This document shows positions 37,545 through 46,210 of a stretch of 64,000 nucleotides of DNA, piece after piece. The notes beneath the pieces were generated by a model. That model was not told where the DNA came from. It saw only the letters and a program-made list of their open reading frames with translations, and did no database searches. This DNA is from Microbacterium sp. BK668 (lineage in GTDB: Bacteria; Actinomycetota; Actinomycetes; Actinomycetales; Microbacteriaceae), in assembly GCF_004362195.1 (NCBI RefSeq), contig NZ_SNWG01000004.1:1-64000 (forward strand). Reading direction: 5' to 3'. The position numbers were made by a program, and so were the translations under genes. The first letter of the stretch is position 1. Every line of letters starts with the position of its first letter.

Positions 37545-38329
37545 CCACTTCGACCACACCCGACACGGCCGTGCGGCAGAACGCCGCGCGCGACACGTGG
37601 AACGTCCTCACGCGGGAGCTCAAGCCCGTCGTGCGGGATCCCTTCACGCTCATCTTCAGCCTCGTGCAGCCGCTGGTGTTCCTGGGACTGTTCGCGCCGC
37701 TGCTCATCGGGTCGTCGGGGCAGCCGCCGGCGGAGACGCTGCAGTGGTTCGTCCCCGGAGTGCTCGTGATGATCGTGCTGTTCGGCACGGGGGCAACCGG
37801 GTCGAACCTGCAGTACGAGATGATGACCGGCTCGCACGAGCGCACCCTCGTCGCGCCGCTGTCGCGGGCGTCGCTGCTCGTCGGCCGTGCGCTCAAGGAG
37901 ATCGCGCCGATCGTCGTGCTGGCGGTGCTCATCGTGCTGATCGCGTGGCCGTTCGGGTTCTCGATCAACCCGGCAGGGCTCGTGATCGGGCTCGCGCTGC
38001 TGGCCGTGTTCGGGGTCGGCCTCGGGTCGCTCTCGTACACGCTCGCGCTCAAGACGAAGGACCGCGAGTGGCTCTTCTGGGGCGTGCAGCAGACGCTGAT
38101 CTTCCCGCTGCTGATCCTCTCGGGGATGCTCCTGCCGCTGGATGACGGACCGGCCTGGATGAAGGCCGTCGCAGCGGTGAACCCGGTGAACTGGGTCGTG
38201 CAGGCCGAGCGCGCGCTCTTCGCGGGCGATCTCGGCGCGATCACGGTGCTGTGGGGGTGGGTCGCGGCGCTGATCCTCGCGGCGCTGGGGCTCTGGGCCG
38301 GCGTGAGGGCGATCCGCACCTCGAGCTGA
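37541..38329 (+). CDS. ABC-2 type transporter permease (DrrB type)
   Basis: A 262-residue permease with six hydrophobic segments and the DrrB-type ELKPVVRDPFTLIFSLVQPLVFLGLF N-terminus. PLLILSGMLLPLDDGPAWMKAVAAVNPVNWVV matches the conserved ABC-2 segment before the last helix. The start overlaps the ATPase stop. The pair should export a hydrophobic compound or confer self-protection, with expression probably set by the WYL regulator. Confidence 0.92.
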   Translation: MTTSTTPDTAVRQNAARDTWNVLTRELKPVVRDPFTLIFSLVQPLVFLGLFAPLLIGSSGQPPAETLQWFVPGVLVMIVLFGTGATGSNLQYEMMTGSHERTLVAPLSRASLLVGRALKEIAPIVVLAVLIVLIAWPFGFSINPAGLVIGLALLAVFGVGLGSLSYTLALKTKDREWLFWGVQQTLIFPLLILSGMLLPLDDGPAWMKAVAAVNPVNWVVQAERALFAGDLGAITVLWGWVAALILAALGLWAGVRAIRTSS

Positions 38330-38341
38330 GGCGTGCCGAAG

Positions 38342-38376
38342 CGCCCCGGACCCGCGTTTCCCGTGGGTCCGGGGCG
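38342..38376 (+). terminator. Rho-independent-type terminator after the ABC exporter
   Basis: A perfect 12-bp stem (CGCCCCGGACCC with GGGTCCGGGGCG) around an 11-nt loop is followed by TTTCGT. It lies 12 bp after the permease stop. Confidence 0.85.
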
Positions 38377-38406
38377 TTTCGTCTCGCGGGGGTCGGGGTC
38401 CGCTCC

Positions 38407-38446
38407 CGGTCGTTGAGCGGAGGCGCGAAGCGCCGGAGACGAGACG
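38407..38446 (+). repeat. Intergenic palindromic repeat copy
   Basis: Forward copy of the recurring element, with the core GTTGAGCGGAGGCGCGAAGC, located just after the exporter terminator. Confidence 0.7.
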
Positions 38447-38568
38447 TCCGAGGCCGACGCATCCACCCAGGCGAGAACAGCACGGGACGATAACGATTGC
38501 CGCGGGGGCCGTCCACAGCGTGCACGGACGGGCGAATCCCCAGGCTGGCCCCGCTTATGCTTCTCCGC

Positions 38569-41500
38569 ATGCCAACGGCGCGCCGAAGGGGGATCCTCGC
38601 AGCCGTCACCGCCATCGTCCTCCTCGCCTTGGGCCTCGGAGTGGGAGTCGCCGTCGGTGATGCGCTCGGGATCCGCACCGAACCTTCCACCCAGATGACG
38701 CCGGCCGACCCCGTCGTGCCGGCGGTCCAGCAACCGGTCTTCCCGCCCGAGTTCACGACGATCGTCGCTCCCGGCACGCCTCGCGTGACGGCGGCTCTCG
38801 ACGAGCTGACGGATGCCGCGGCATCCGCCACCGAGAAGAACGGCGAGGCGACGCTGACGGTCGTCGCCGGAGAGGGCGACAGCGCCGACGACTCGTACAC
38901 GCTGAGCGGGAACCCGACGGCGCTGCGGATCGATGCGTCCAGCGAGGCCGGCGCGGCGCGCGGGATCTACGACATCGCCGACTCCATCCGCATCGGCTCG
39001 CCGGTCGAGGCGCTGATCGGCGAGCATCCGGCGGCGGAGCTGCCCCTGCGGATGGTCGACCTCGGGGCGGTCGGGGTGGATCCCGACCCGTCGCAGTGGG
39101 CGGACGGCACCGACTACTCGCATGTCTCGCGCGCGTTCGAGGACGTCTACCTCTCCGAGCCGCCCTACATCGATCAGGACGCCCTGACCGCCGCCTACGA
39201 CGAGTGGGACGAGTTCCTGCGGCACTCCGTCGCCAACGGCTACAACGCCGTCTCGTGGCCCGGGTTCATCGAGTTCGCCACCTTCGCCGACGTGCCGGGC
39301 GGGCCCGTCTACCCCGAGGGCGACCCCCACGTCGCGCGGGCCCTCGCCTTGCGTGGCGCTTTCGGGCCGTTCTGGGACCGGGCGGCCGAGCTCGGCGTCG
39401 ACATCTACCTGCGCACCGACATGCCGATGCTCACGCCCGAGCTCGCGGACTTCTTCGACGCGCAGTTCGGCGGACTCGACACCGAGAACCCCGAGCTCTG
39501 GCAGACCTATACGGCGGCCCTCGACGAGCTCTACGCGGCGGAACCCGCGCTCTCGGGCATCCTCATCCGCATCGGCGAGGGTGGCAACGTCTACCAGGAG
39601 CCGGGCTGGGACTACTACTCCGAGATCGCCGTCCGCTCGGTCGCCGCCGTCCGGACGATGCTCGAGACGTACGCGGCGCAGGCCGAGGCATCCGATCGTG
39701 ACGTCATCTTCCGCACGTGGAGCGTCGGCATCGGCGACGTCGGCGACATGCACACCGACCAGGAGTCGTACCGGCAGGTGCTCGACGGCATCGATTCGCC
39801 CGCCCTGATCGTGTCGACGAAGTACACGCTCGGCGACTTCTACTCGTGGCTGCCGCTCAACGACACCCTCGAGATCGGCGATCAGCGCCGCATCGTCGAG
39901 TTCCAGAGCCGCCGCGAGTTCGAGGCGTTCGGCTCGTTCCCCAACGACCTCGGATCCGAGTACCAGTGGGCGCTGCAGACGCTCCTCGCGGCGAACCCGA
40001 ACATCGAGGGCATCTGGACCTGGACCCAGGACGGCGGCCCGTGGCGCGCCGGCCCGATGTCGCTGTATCTGAAGAGCGGGTTCTGGCAGCTCTACGAGCT
40101 CAACACGCAGACCGCCGCGGCGCTCGCCCGCGACCCCGACGCCGACATCGGCCAGGTCACCGTCGATTGGGCGAGGGAGTGGTTCTCGGAGGACCCGGCA
40201 ACGGTCCGAGCCATCGCCGACGCGATGGCGCTCTCGCGCGACGCGATCACGCAGGGCCTCTACATCGAGCCGTTCGCCGAGCAGCGCACGTTCGCCCTCG
40301 GCCTCGAGCCGCCGCCGCAGATGTGGATCTTCGAGTGGGACATCCTCACCGGCGACTCCGCGACGCTCGGCGTCATCTACGAGATCGCACAGGACCGGCT
40401 CGACGAGACGATTGCGGCAGGGCACGAGGCGGTCGCGAAGGCCGAGGAGATGCGAGACCTCGTGGCGGGGACGGATGCCTCGACGTGGCGCGACGCCGAG
40501 CTGCGCGATGCTTTCGTCGGCGCGATGGACTACCAGTCCGACGTGCTTCGGCTGCTGGGCGCGTACCGCGAGATGTTCCTGGAGCAGATGCGCTGGCACG
40601 ACACCCTCTCGCCCGAGGCGGAGGCCGCGTGGCAGCAGGCGCGTGACGAGTTCGGGGCGCTCGCCGATCAGCACCTCGCGACCTACACGGGCGACATCGA
40701 CCACCCCGCCTGGAACCTCGACGCCGCTCTGCAGTTCGAGCAGCGTGCCGACCGGGACGAGGCGATGGCCTGGATCGCGCGGATCCTGCTCGTCCTCGCC
40801 CTCGCGTGGGTCGTCATCGGCATGGCCGCGACCCGCACTCGGCTCGTGCGGCGGCCCGGCGCCGCCGCGGCGCGTGTCACGTGGCTCGCGGCGACCCGGC
40901 CGTGGCGTGCGCAGGAGTCGACGCTCGGCCTTCTGCCGCTCGACCGGTGGCTGCTGCTCATCGTGCCGGGCGCGCTCCTGGTCGGAACGCGCGCCGTGCA
41001 GACCTCGTTCCTCTCCTGGACGCACCTCGCCGTCGTGCTCGCGGCGTGGCTCATCTTCGCTCTCGCACTCGATCTCCTTGTGACGCGCAAGCGCTCCCCG
41101 TGGCCCGTGCTCGCGGCGGTCGGCGGGGTGATCGTCTTCCGCTGCATCGTCACGCTCGCAGCGCTGTCGGTCACCGGGCCCGGCGGGTACTGGTTCGCGT
41201 TCTGGACCGACCCGGTGCGGCGCACCCTCTACATCGGAGTCGCGTTCGCGCTGTTCCTGTGGGTCTTCGTCGCCGCCGGCTGGGCGCTCTCGACGCAGCT
41301 CGGCCGACGTCGTGCGACGGGCGCCGTGCTCGCGGCGATCGGCGCGGCGCTCGCGATCCCCGCGACCGTCGTCGCGATCATCGGCCTCGAGCCGTCGCTG
41401 TCGCTGTGGAACGACCAGCTGGGACTTCTCCCGTGGGGGCTCGCGCGCATCCTCGGGCTCACGACGTACCTCGAGATCCCCGCCGATACGGCGTGGTGGG

Positions 41501-41622
41501 CGGCGGCGTTCGGCGCCCTCCTGGTCGGGATCGGCGTGCTGCTCACTGTTCCGTGGGGTCGTCGCCGCGGGGGCGCTGGTCGGAGCGCCGAGGCGGGGCA
41601 TCCCGAACCCGTCCACGGCTAG
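38569..41622 (+). CDS. Large membrane-anchored glycosidase-like protein (GH67/GH20-type fold) with C-terminal multi-helix domain
   Basis: A 1017-residue protein. An N-terminal signal anchor (ILAAVTAIVLLALGLGVGVAVG) precedes a domain ending LSGNPTALRIDASSEAGAARGIYDIADSI, which has the look of the small alpha/beta domain before GH20 and GH67 barrels. A TIM-barrel-like region follows (LRHSVANGYNAVSWPGFIEF, IRIGEGGNVYQEPG, VIFRTWSVGIGD, GIWTWTQDGGPW). From about residue 733 there are seven membrane helices. The glycosidase label rests on motif resemblance to alpha-glucuronidases; the catalytic acids are not assigned. ATG 38569 lies 7 nt after TATGCT. Confidence 0.75.
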   Translation: MPTARRRGILAAVTAIVLLALGLGVGVAVGDALGIRTEPSTQMTPADPVVPAVQQPVFPPEFTTIVAPGTPRVTAALDELTDAAASATEKNGEATLTVVAGEGDSADDSYTLSGNPTALRIDASSEAGAARGIYDIADSIRIGSPVEALIGEHPAAELPLRMVDLGAVGVDPDPSQWADGTDYSHVSRAFEDVYLSEPPYIDQDALTAAYDEWDEFLRHSVANGYNAVSWPGFIEFATFADVPGGPVYPEGDPHVARALALRGAFGPFWDRAAELGVDIYLRTDMPMLTPELADFFDAQFGGLDTENPELWQTYTAALDELYAAEPALSGILIRIGEGGNVYQEPGWDYYSEIAVRSVAAVRTMLETYAAQAEASDRDVIFRTWSVGIGDVGDMHTDQESYRQVLDGIDSPALIVSTKYTLGDFYSWLPLNDTLEIGDQRRIVEFQSRREFEAFGSFPNDLGSEYQWALQTLLAANPNIEGIWTWTQDGGPWRAGPMSLYLKSGFWQLYELNTQTAAALARDPDADIGQVTVDWAREWFSEDPATVRAIADAMALSRDAITQGLYIEPFAEQRTFALGLEPPPQMWIFEWDILTGDSATLGVIYEIAQDRLDETIAAGHEAVAKAEEMRDLVAGTDASTWRDAELRDAFVGAMDYQSDVLRLLGAYREMFLEQMRWHDTLSPEAEAAWQQARDEFGALADQHLATYTGDIDHPAWNLDAALQFEQRADRDEAMAWIARILLVLALAWVVIGMAATRTRLVRRPGAAAARVTWLAATRPWRAQESTLGLLPLDRWLLLIVPGALLVGTRAVQTSFLSWTHLAVVLAAWLIFALALDLLVTRKRSPWPVLAAVGGVIVFRCIVTLAALSVTGPGGYWFAFWTDPVRRTLYIGVAFALFLWVFVAAGWALSTQLGRRRATGAVLAAIGAALAIPATVVAIIGLEPSLSLWNDQLGLLPWGLARILGLTTYLEIPADTAWWAAAFGALLVGIGVLLTVPWGRRRGGAGRSAEAGHPEPVHG

Positions 41623-41799
41623 CGCTGCGGGGCATGCGTCCCGTCGCGGTGGGTCGAGTACCGGGGGGTTTGTCGAGCGTGCCGAAGGCTTGACCCGCAC
41701 CCCGAGCCCCGACTCGGAGACGGGGAGCTGCCGCAGCGGCACGGGGCTAGGCTGGCGCCACGCGCGCTCGCCCGCGCGCGCCGAGCGCGGGAGACGCGG

Positions 41800-42597
41800 A
41801 TGTCGAAGAAGAAGTCCAAGGACGGCGGCCTGAGCGGCAAGAAGTACGACAAGGAGCTCAAGAAGCTGCACGTCGAGCTCGTCAAGCTGCAGGACTGGGT
41901 CAAGCACGAGGGCGTCAAGATCTGCATCGTGTTCGAGGGGCGCGACGGCGCAGGCAAGGGCGGCGTCATCAAGGCGCTGACCGAGCGCGTGAGTCCCCGG
42001 GTCTTCCGCGTCGTGGCGCTGCCCGCACCGACGGAGCGCGAGCTGAGCCAGATGTACATCCAGCGGTACGTGAAGCACTTCCCGGCCGCGGGCGAGGTCG
42101 TCATCTTCGACCGCTCCTGGTACAACCGCGCCGGCGTCGAGCGGGTCATGGGCTTCACCGACGACGAGACGGCCGACAGGTTCCTGGCGCAGGTGCCGCT
42201 CGTCGAGAAGGCGATGATCGACTCGGGCATCGTCCTGTTCAAGTACTGGCTCGAGGTGAGCCCGGAGGAGCAGACCAGGCGCCTGGAGGACCGCATCTCC
42301 GACGGACGCAAGACCTGGAAGCTCTCGCCCATGGACCTGAAGTCTTACAACCGCTGGTACGACTACTCCCGAGCCCGCGACAAGATGTTCGCCGCGACCG
42401 ACACCGACTTCGCGCCGTGGAACGTCGCCGTCTCGGACGACAAGGAGAAGGCGCGGCTCAACATCATCTCGCACCTGCTGTCGATGATCCCCTACGTCGA
42501 GATCCCGCGCGAAGAGCCCCTGCTCCCCGCGCGCCAGGAGCCGGGCGACTACGTCGAGCCCGACTACCCCTACCGCTACGTCCCCGAGACCTACTGA
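41800..42597 (+). CDS. ppk2: Polyphosphate kinase 2 family protein
   Basis: Transfers phosphate between polyphosphate and nucleotides. The 265-residue protein has a single PPK2 domain with Walker A FEGRDGAGKGG (45-55), Walker B/Asp motif IFDRSWYNRAGVERVMGF and the lid region RLEDRISDGRKTWKLSPMD. One-domain PPK2 proteins mostly make NDPs or NTPs from polyphosphate. A Lys-rich N-terminus precedes the domain. The start has GGGAGA upstream. TAGGCT about 50 bp before it is a likely -10. A CHAD-domain gene follows 75 bp downstream. Confidence 0.93.
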   Translation: MSKKKSKDGGLSGKKYDKELKKLHVELVKLQDWVKHEGVKICIVFEGRDGAGKGGVIKALTERVSPRVFRVVALPAPTERELSQMYIQRYVKHFPAAGEVVIFDRSWYNRAGVERVMGFTDDETADRFLAQVPLVEKAMIDSGIVLFKYWLEVSPEEQTRRLEDRISDGRKTWKLSPMDLKSYNRWYDYSRARDKMFAATDTDFAPWNVAVSDDKEKARLNIISHLLSMIPYVEIPREEPLLPARQEPGDYVEPDYPYRYVPETY

Positions 42598-42672
42598 GGC
42601 GGCTGCGTCGCGGCGGGTTGACGCCGGGTCGGGTCCCGGCGGGGTGGTTGGTCCGCTGGCTAGGCTCGGGAG

Positions 42673-43554
42673 ATGGCGAACGGTCACGCGACATTCACGA
42701 GGCGCGAGGTCGTCGTCGTCGCGCTCCACACCGCCGCGGCGGAGGTCGCCGAGACGGCTCCGGCCGCCCTCGCGGACGAGCCCGACGGCGTGCACCAGCA
42801 CCGCGTGCGTGTGCGACGGCTGCGGAGCGTGCTCGCGGGCTTCCGCGACGTGCTCGACGAGCCGGCCGCGGAGGCCGTCCGGGTCGAGTACAGGGAATGG
42901 GGTCGCGAGCTCGGAGTCGTGCGCGACATCGAGGTGCGCGCCGACGTCGCCGAGGGCGAGCTCGCCGACGCCGGCATCGACGATCCGCGGATGCGCCGGC
43001 GACTCGTGGAGAGCGAGCGCGACGCCTACGCGCGGGCGCACGCGCGGCTCGTGGAGCTCGCGGCGCTGCCCCGGGCCGAGAAGCGGAGACGGGCGCTGGA
43101 CGCGCTGGTCGCAGCATCCGTCGTCCGCGATCCCGACGCGGACGCCGCACCGTTCGTCGCCACCGTCCTCGCGAAGCAGGCGCGCCGCCTGCGCAAGGCG
43201 GTCGGACGGATCGACGGATCGGAGGACTCCTACCACGCCGTCCGCAAGGCCGCCCGACGGCTGCGGTACGTGGCGGAGGCGACGGCGCGGGCCGCGCCGG
43301 GTCTGTACGTCGAGCAGGTCGCCGAGCTCGCCGTCGTCGGTGACGCGCTGCACGACGCCCTCGGCGGGCATCGCGACGCGCTGCTCTTCGCCGATCACCT
43401 CGAGCGCGAGGCCGTGAGAGCCGCGCGGGCGGGCGAGCCGGTCGACGCCTACCCTGTGATCGAGGCCTCGGCGCGCGCGGCGGCCGCGAAGAAGCTGACC
43501 GCGCTGCCGGACGCGATGCGGAGACTCCGCGCCGCAGCATCCGATCTCCGCTGA
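42673..43554 (+). CDS. CHAD domain protein
   Basis: A 293-residue all-helical CHAD protein. Conserved basic and His residues are plain: GVHQHRVRVRRLRSVLAGF, LGVVRDIEVRADV, and a second repeat with SYHAVRKAARRLRYVAEA. CHAD domains bind polyphosphate through these surfaces and localise to polyphosphate granules. It lies just after ppk2, which fits a shared role in polyphosphate storage. TAGGCT (42661-42666) is 6 nt before the ATG, so it can be transcribed on its own as a leaderless message. Confidence 0.92.
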   Translation: MANGHATFTRREVVVVALHTAAAEVAETAPAALADEPDGVHQHRVRVRRLRSVLAGFRDVLDEPAAEAVRVEYREWGRELGVVRDIEVRADVAEGELADAGIDDPRMRRRLVESERDAYARAHARLVELAALPRAEKRRRALDALVAASVVRDPDADAAPFVATVLAKQARRLRKAVGRIDGSEDSYHAVRKAARRLRYVAEATARAAPGLYVEQVAELAVVGDALHDALGGHRDALLFADHLEREAVRAARAGEPVDAYPVIEASARAAAAKKLTALPDAMRRLRAAASDLR

Positions 43555-43676
43555 CCGAGCCACCGACGGCGCAGGCTGTCGCCACCCGCGGCGAACGGCG
43601 GGGGCATCCCGCGAGCCATGCCGACCTCGACGAGGGCCACGCTGCTGTCGGGCGTCGCGCCTAGACTTGTCGGGCC

Positions 43677-46160
43677 ATGACCGACGCCAGAACGCCCCTC
43701 ATCGTCGGCAGCGACATCGGACCGCAGACCTCCCTTCGGCAGGGCCCGGGATCGCGGCCCGACGAGGATCTGCTCGCGGGACTCAATCCGCCGCAGCGCG
43801 AAGCCGTGACCTACCGCGGCCCGGCCCTGCTCATCGTCGCGGGCGCCGGCTCGGGCAAGACGAGCGTCCTGACGCGGCGTATCGCCTCGCTCCTGCGCAA
43901 CCGCGAGGCGTGGCCGAGCCAGATCCTCGCCATCACGTTCACCAACAAGGCCGCCGGCGAGATGCGTGAGCGCGTGCAGCAGCTCGTCGGCGAGCAGGCG
44001 TCGCAGGGCATGTGGATCTCGACGTTCCACTCCGCCTGCGTGCGGATCCTCCGCCGTGAGGCGCAGCAGTTCGGCTTCACGAGGGCCTTCACGATCTACG
44101 ACTCGGGCGACTCGCGCGCGCTCATCAAGCGACTGGTCAAGGAGCACGAGGCGGATGCCTACGGCCTCACTCCTGCGGCGACCCAGAGCAAGATCTCCAA
44201 GCTCAAGAACGAGCTCGCGGATGCCGAGTCCTACGCCCGTCAGGCGAACATGAACGATCCCGCGGAGCGGATCTTCGTCGACCTGTTCGCCGATTACCAG
44301 CGCGCCCTGCAGCGCGCCAACGCGTTCGACTTCGACGACCTGATCGCGCAGACGGTCTACCTCTTCCGCGCGTTCCCCCGCGTCGCCGATGTGTACCGCA
44401 AGCGGTTCCGGCACATCCTCGTCGACGAATATCAAGACACCAACCACGCGCAGTACGCGCTCATCCATGAGCTGACGCAGCCGCTCTCGGAGCCCGAAGG
44501 CGAGTCGTTCGGCGACAGCGGCATGATGATCTTCGCGCCGTCGACGGGCTCGGGAACCGGGGATGCCGACGCGCTCCCCGCCGCGTCCCTCACGGTCGTC
44601 GGCGACTCCGACCAGTCGATCTACGCTTTCCGCGGCGCGGACATCCGCAACATCACCGAGTTCGAGCGCGACTACCCGGGGGCCAAGGTCGTGCTCCTCG
44701 AGCAGAACTACCGGTCGACGCAGAACATCCTGAGCGCCGCGAACGCGGTCATCAGCAACAACTTCGACCGCAAGGACAAGAAGCTGTGGACCGACGTCGG
44801 CGCGGGCGACAAGATCGTCGGCTTCACCGGCTACTCGCAGCACGACGAGGCGCAGTTCGTCGCGGACGAGATCGAGGGGCTGCGCCGCAAGGGCGTCCCG
44901 TACGCCCAGATGGCGGTGTTCTACCGCACGAACTCGCAATCCCGAGCGCTGGAGGAGATCTTCATCCGCTCGGCCGTGCCCTACAAGATCATGGGCGGCA
45001 CGAAGTTCTACGAGCGCGCGGAGATCAAGGACGCCCTCGCGTACCTCGTCGCCGTCGCCAATCCCGCCGACGAGATGGCGGTCCGGCGCATCCTGAACAA
45101 GCCGCGCCGCGGCATCGGCGACGTGACCGAGACGGCGATCGCCCGCTACGCCGCGGACGAGGGCATCACCTTCCGCGACGCGCTCGCGAACGCGTCCGCG
45201 CTCGGCGTCGGACCGAAGATCCAGGCGGCGATCGCGCAGCTCGACGCCGTGCTCGCGGAGGCGACCGAGCACATGCTCCCGGCGACGGGTGAGCTCGCTC
45301 CGCCGACCGCTGTCGCCGAGGGCCTCCAGATCCTGCTCCAGAAGAGCGGCTACCTCGACGCGCTGCGCGCGAGCAAAGACCCTCAGGACGAGGCGCGTGT
45401 CGAGAACCTCGACGAGCTGGTCGCGGTGGCCCGCGAGTTCGCCCGCAACAACCCCGAGGGAACCGTCATCGACTTCCTCGCAGAGGTCGCGCTCGTCTCC
45501 GACGCCGACGATCTCGACGACGCCTCGGGCTCTGTGTCCCTCATGACGCTGCACACCGCGAAGGGCCTGGAGTACGACGCCGTCTTCATCACGGGCGTCG
45601 AGGAGGACCTCATCCCGCACCGCATCTCGGCGGGGGAGCCGGGCGGCCCGCAGGAGGAGCGGCGCCTCTTCTACGTCGGCGTCACACGCGCCCGCAAGCG
45701 CCTGTTCTTCACGCTCGCGATGACCCGTGCGCAGTTCGGCGAGGTCACCGTCGCGATGCCGAGCCGGTTCCTGCAGGAGATCCCGGCCGAGCTCATCGAC
45801 TGGCGGCAGTCGCCGGGTGACGTCAACTCCCGCGGCGGCACGCAGTCGCGCGCGCTCAACGCGCGCCGGCCGGGCGGCGGATGGGGCGGCTCGCCGGCCT
45901 CGGGCGGCCGTCGGTACGGGGAGGACCTGGTGCCGAAGTCCACGTCGATCGAGCGCTTCGCGAACAAGATTCCAGCGAAGGTGCGTGACAACGGCGACAT
46001 GGTGCTCGGGCCGGGTGACCGCATCCGTCACGAGGACTTCGGCGAGGGACGGGTGGATGCTGTGACCGGCGAGGGCGCGAAGCGCGTCGCGCACGTGCGA
46101 TTCGACTCCGCCGGCCCGAAGAAGCTCCTGATCAAGATCGCCCCGATCGAGAAGCTGTAG
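43677..46160 (+). CDS. pcrA: ATP-dependent DNA helicase PcrA/UvrD
   Basis: An 827-residue superfamily-1A 3'-5' helicase. Motif I is AGAGSGKTS (55-63), motif II VDEYQDTN, motif III VGDSDQSIYAFRGA, motif IV EQNYRST, and motifs V-VI LHTAKGLEYDAVFITGVEEDLIPH and YVGVTRARKRL. The C-terminal Tudor-like domain (PGDRIRHEDFGEGRVDAV) that contacts RNA polymerase in PcrA is present. It acts in repair and removal of stalled replication or transcription. TAGACT lies 9 nt before the ATG. Confidence 0.96.
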   Translation: MTDARTPLIVGSDIGPQTSLRQGPGSRPDEDLLAGLNPPQREAVTYRGPALLIVAGAGSGKTSVLTRRIASLLRNREAWPSQILAITFTNKAAGEMRERVQQLVGEQASQGMWISTFHSACVRILRREAQQFGFTRAFTIYDSGDSRALIKRLVKEHEADAYGLTPAATQSKISKLKNELADAESYARQANMNDPAERIFVDLFADYQRALQRANAFDFDDLIAQTVYLFRAFPRVADVYRKRFRHILVDEYQDTNHAQYALIHELTQPLSEPEGESFGDSGMMIFAPSTGSGTGDADALPAASLTVVGDSDQSIYAFRGADIRNITEFERDYPGAKVVLLEQNYRSTQNILSAANAVISNNFDRKDKKLWTDVGAGDKIVGFTGYSQHDEAQFVADEIEGLRRKGVPYAQMAVFYRTNSQSRALEEIFIRSAVPYKIMGGTKFYERAEIKDALAYLVAVANPADEMAVRRILNKPRRGIGDVTETAIARYAADEGITFRDALANASALGVGPKIQAAIAQLDAVLAEATEHMLPATGELAPPTAVAEGLQILLQKSGYLDALRASKDPQDEARVENLDELVAVAREFARNNPEGTVIDFLAEVALVSDADDLDDASGSVSLMTLHTAKGLEYDAVFITGVEEDLIPHRISAGEPGGPQEERRLFYVGVTRARKRLFFTLAMTRAQFGEVTVAMPSRFLQEIPAELIDWRQSPGDVNSRGGTQSRALNARRPGGGWGGSPASGGRRYGEDLVPKSTSIERFANKIPAKVRDNGDMVLGPGDRIRHEDFGEGRVDAVTGEGAKRVAHVRFDSAGPKKLLIKIAPIEKL

Positions 46161-46210
46161 GGTCGCTCGACCACCCCGTGGGCGGCGGCCCCCGGGGTTA
46201 GGCTCGATCG

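Noticed and set aside
37309..43563. Minus-strand open frame of more than 2000 codons across the exporter permease, glycosidase-like, PPK2 and CHAD genes
   Set aside because: It is antisense to several well-supported genes, has no recognisable domain, is Arg/His-rich from GC-skewed third positions, and is typical of high-GC shadow frames.
43677..46160. RecB/AddA-type nuclease helicase
   Set aside because: There is no C-terminal nuclease domain; length, motifs and the Tudor-like end match PcrA/UvrD.
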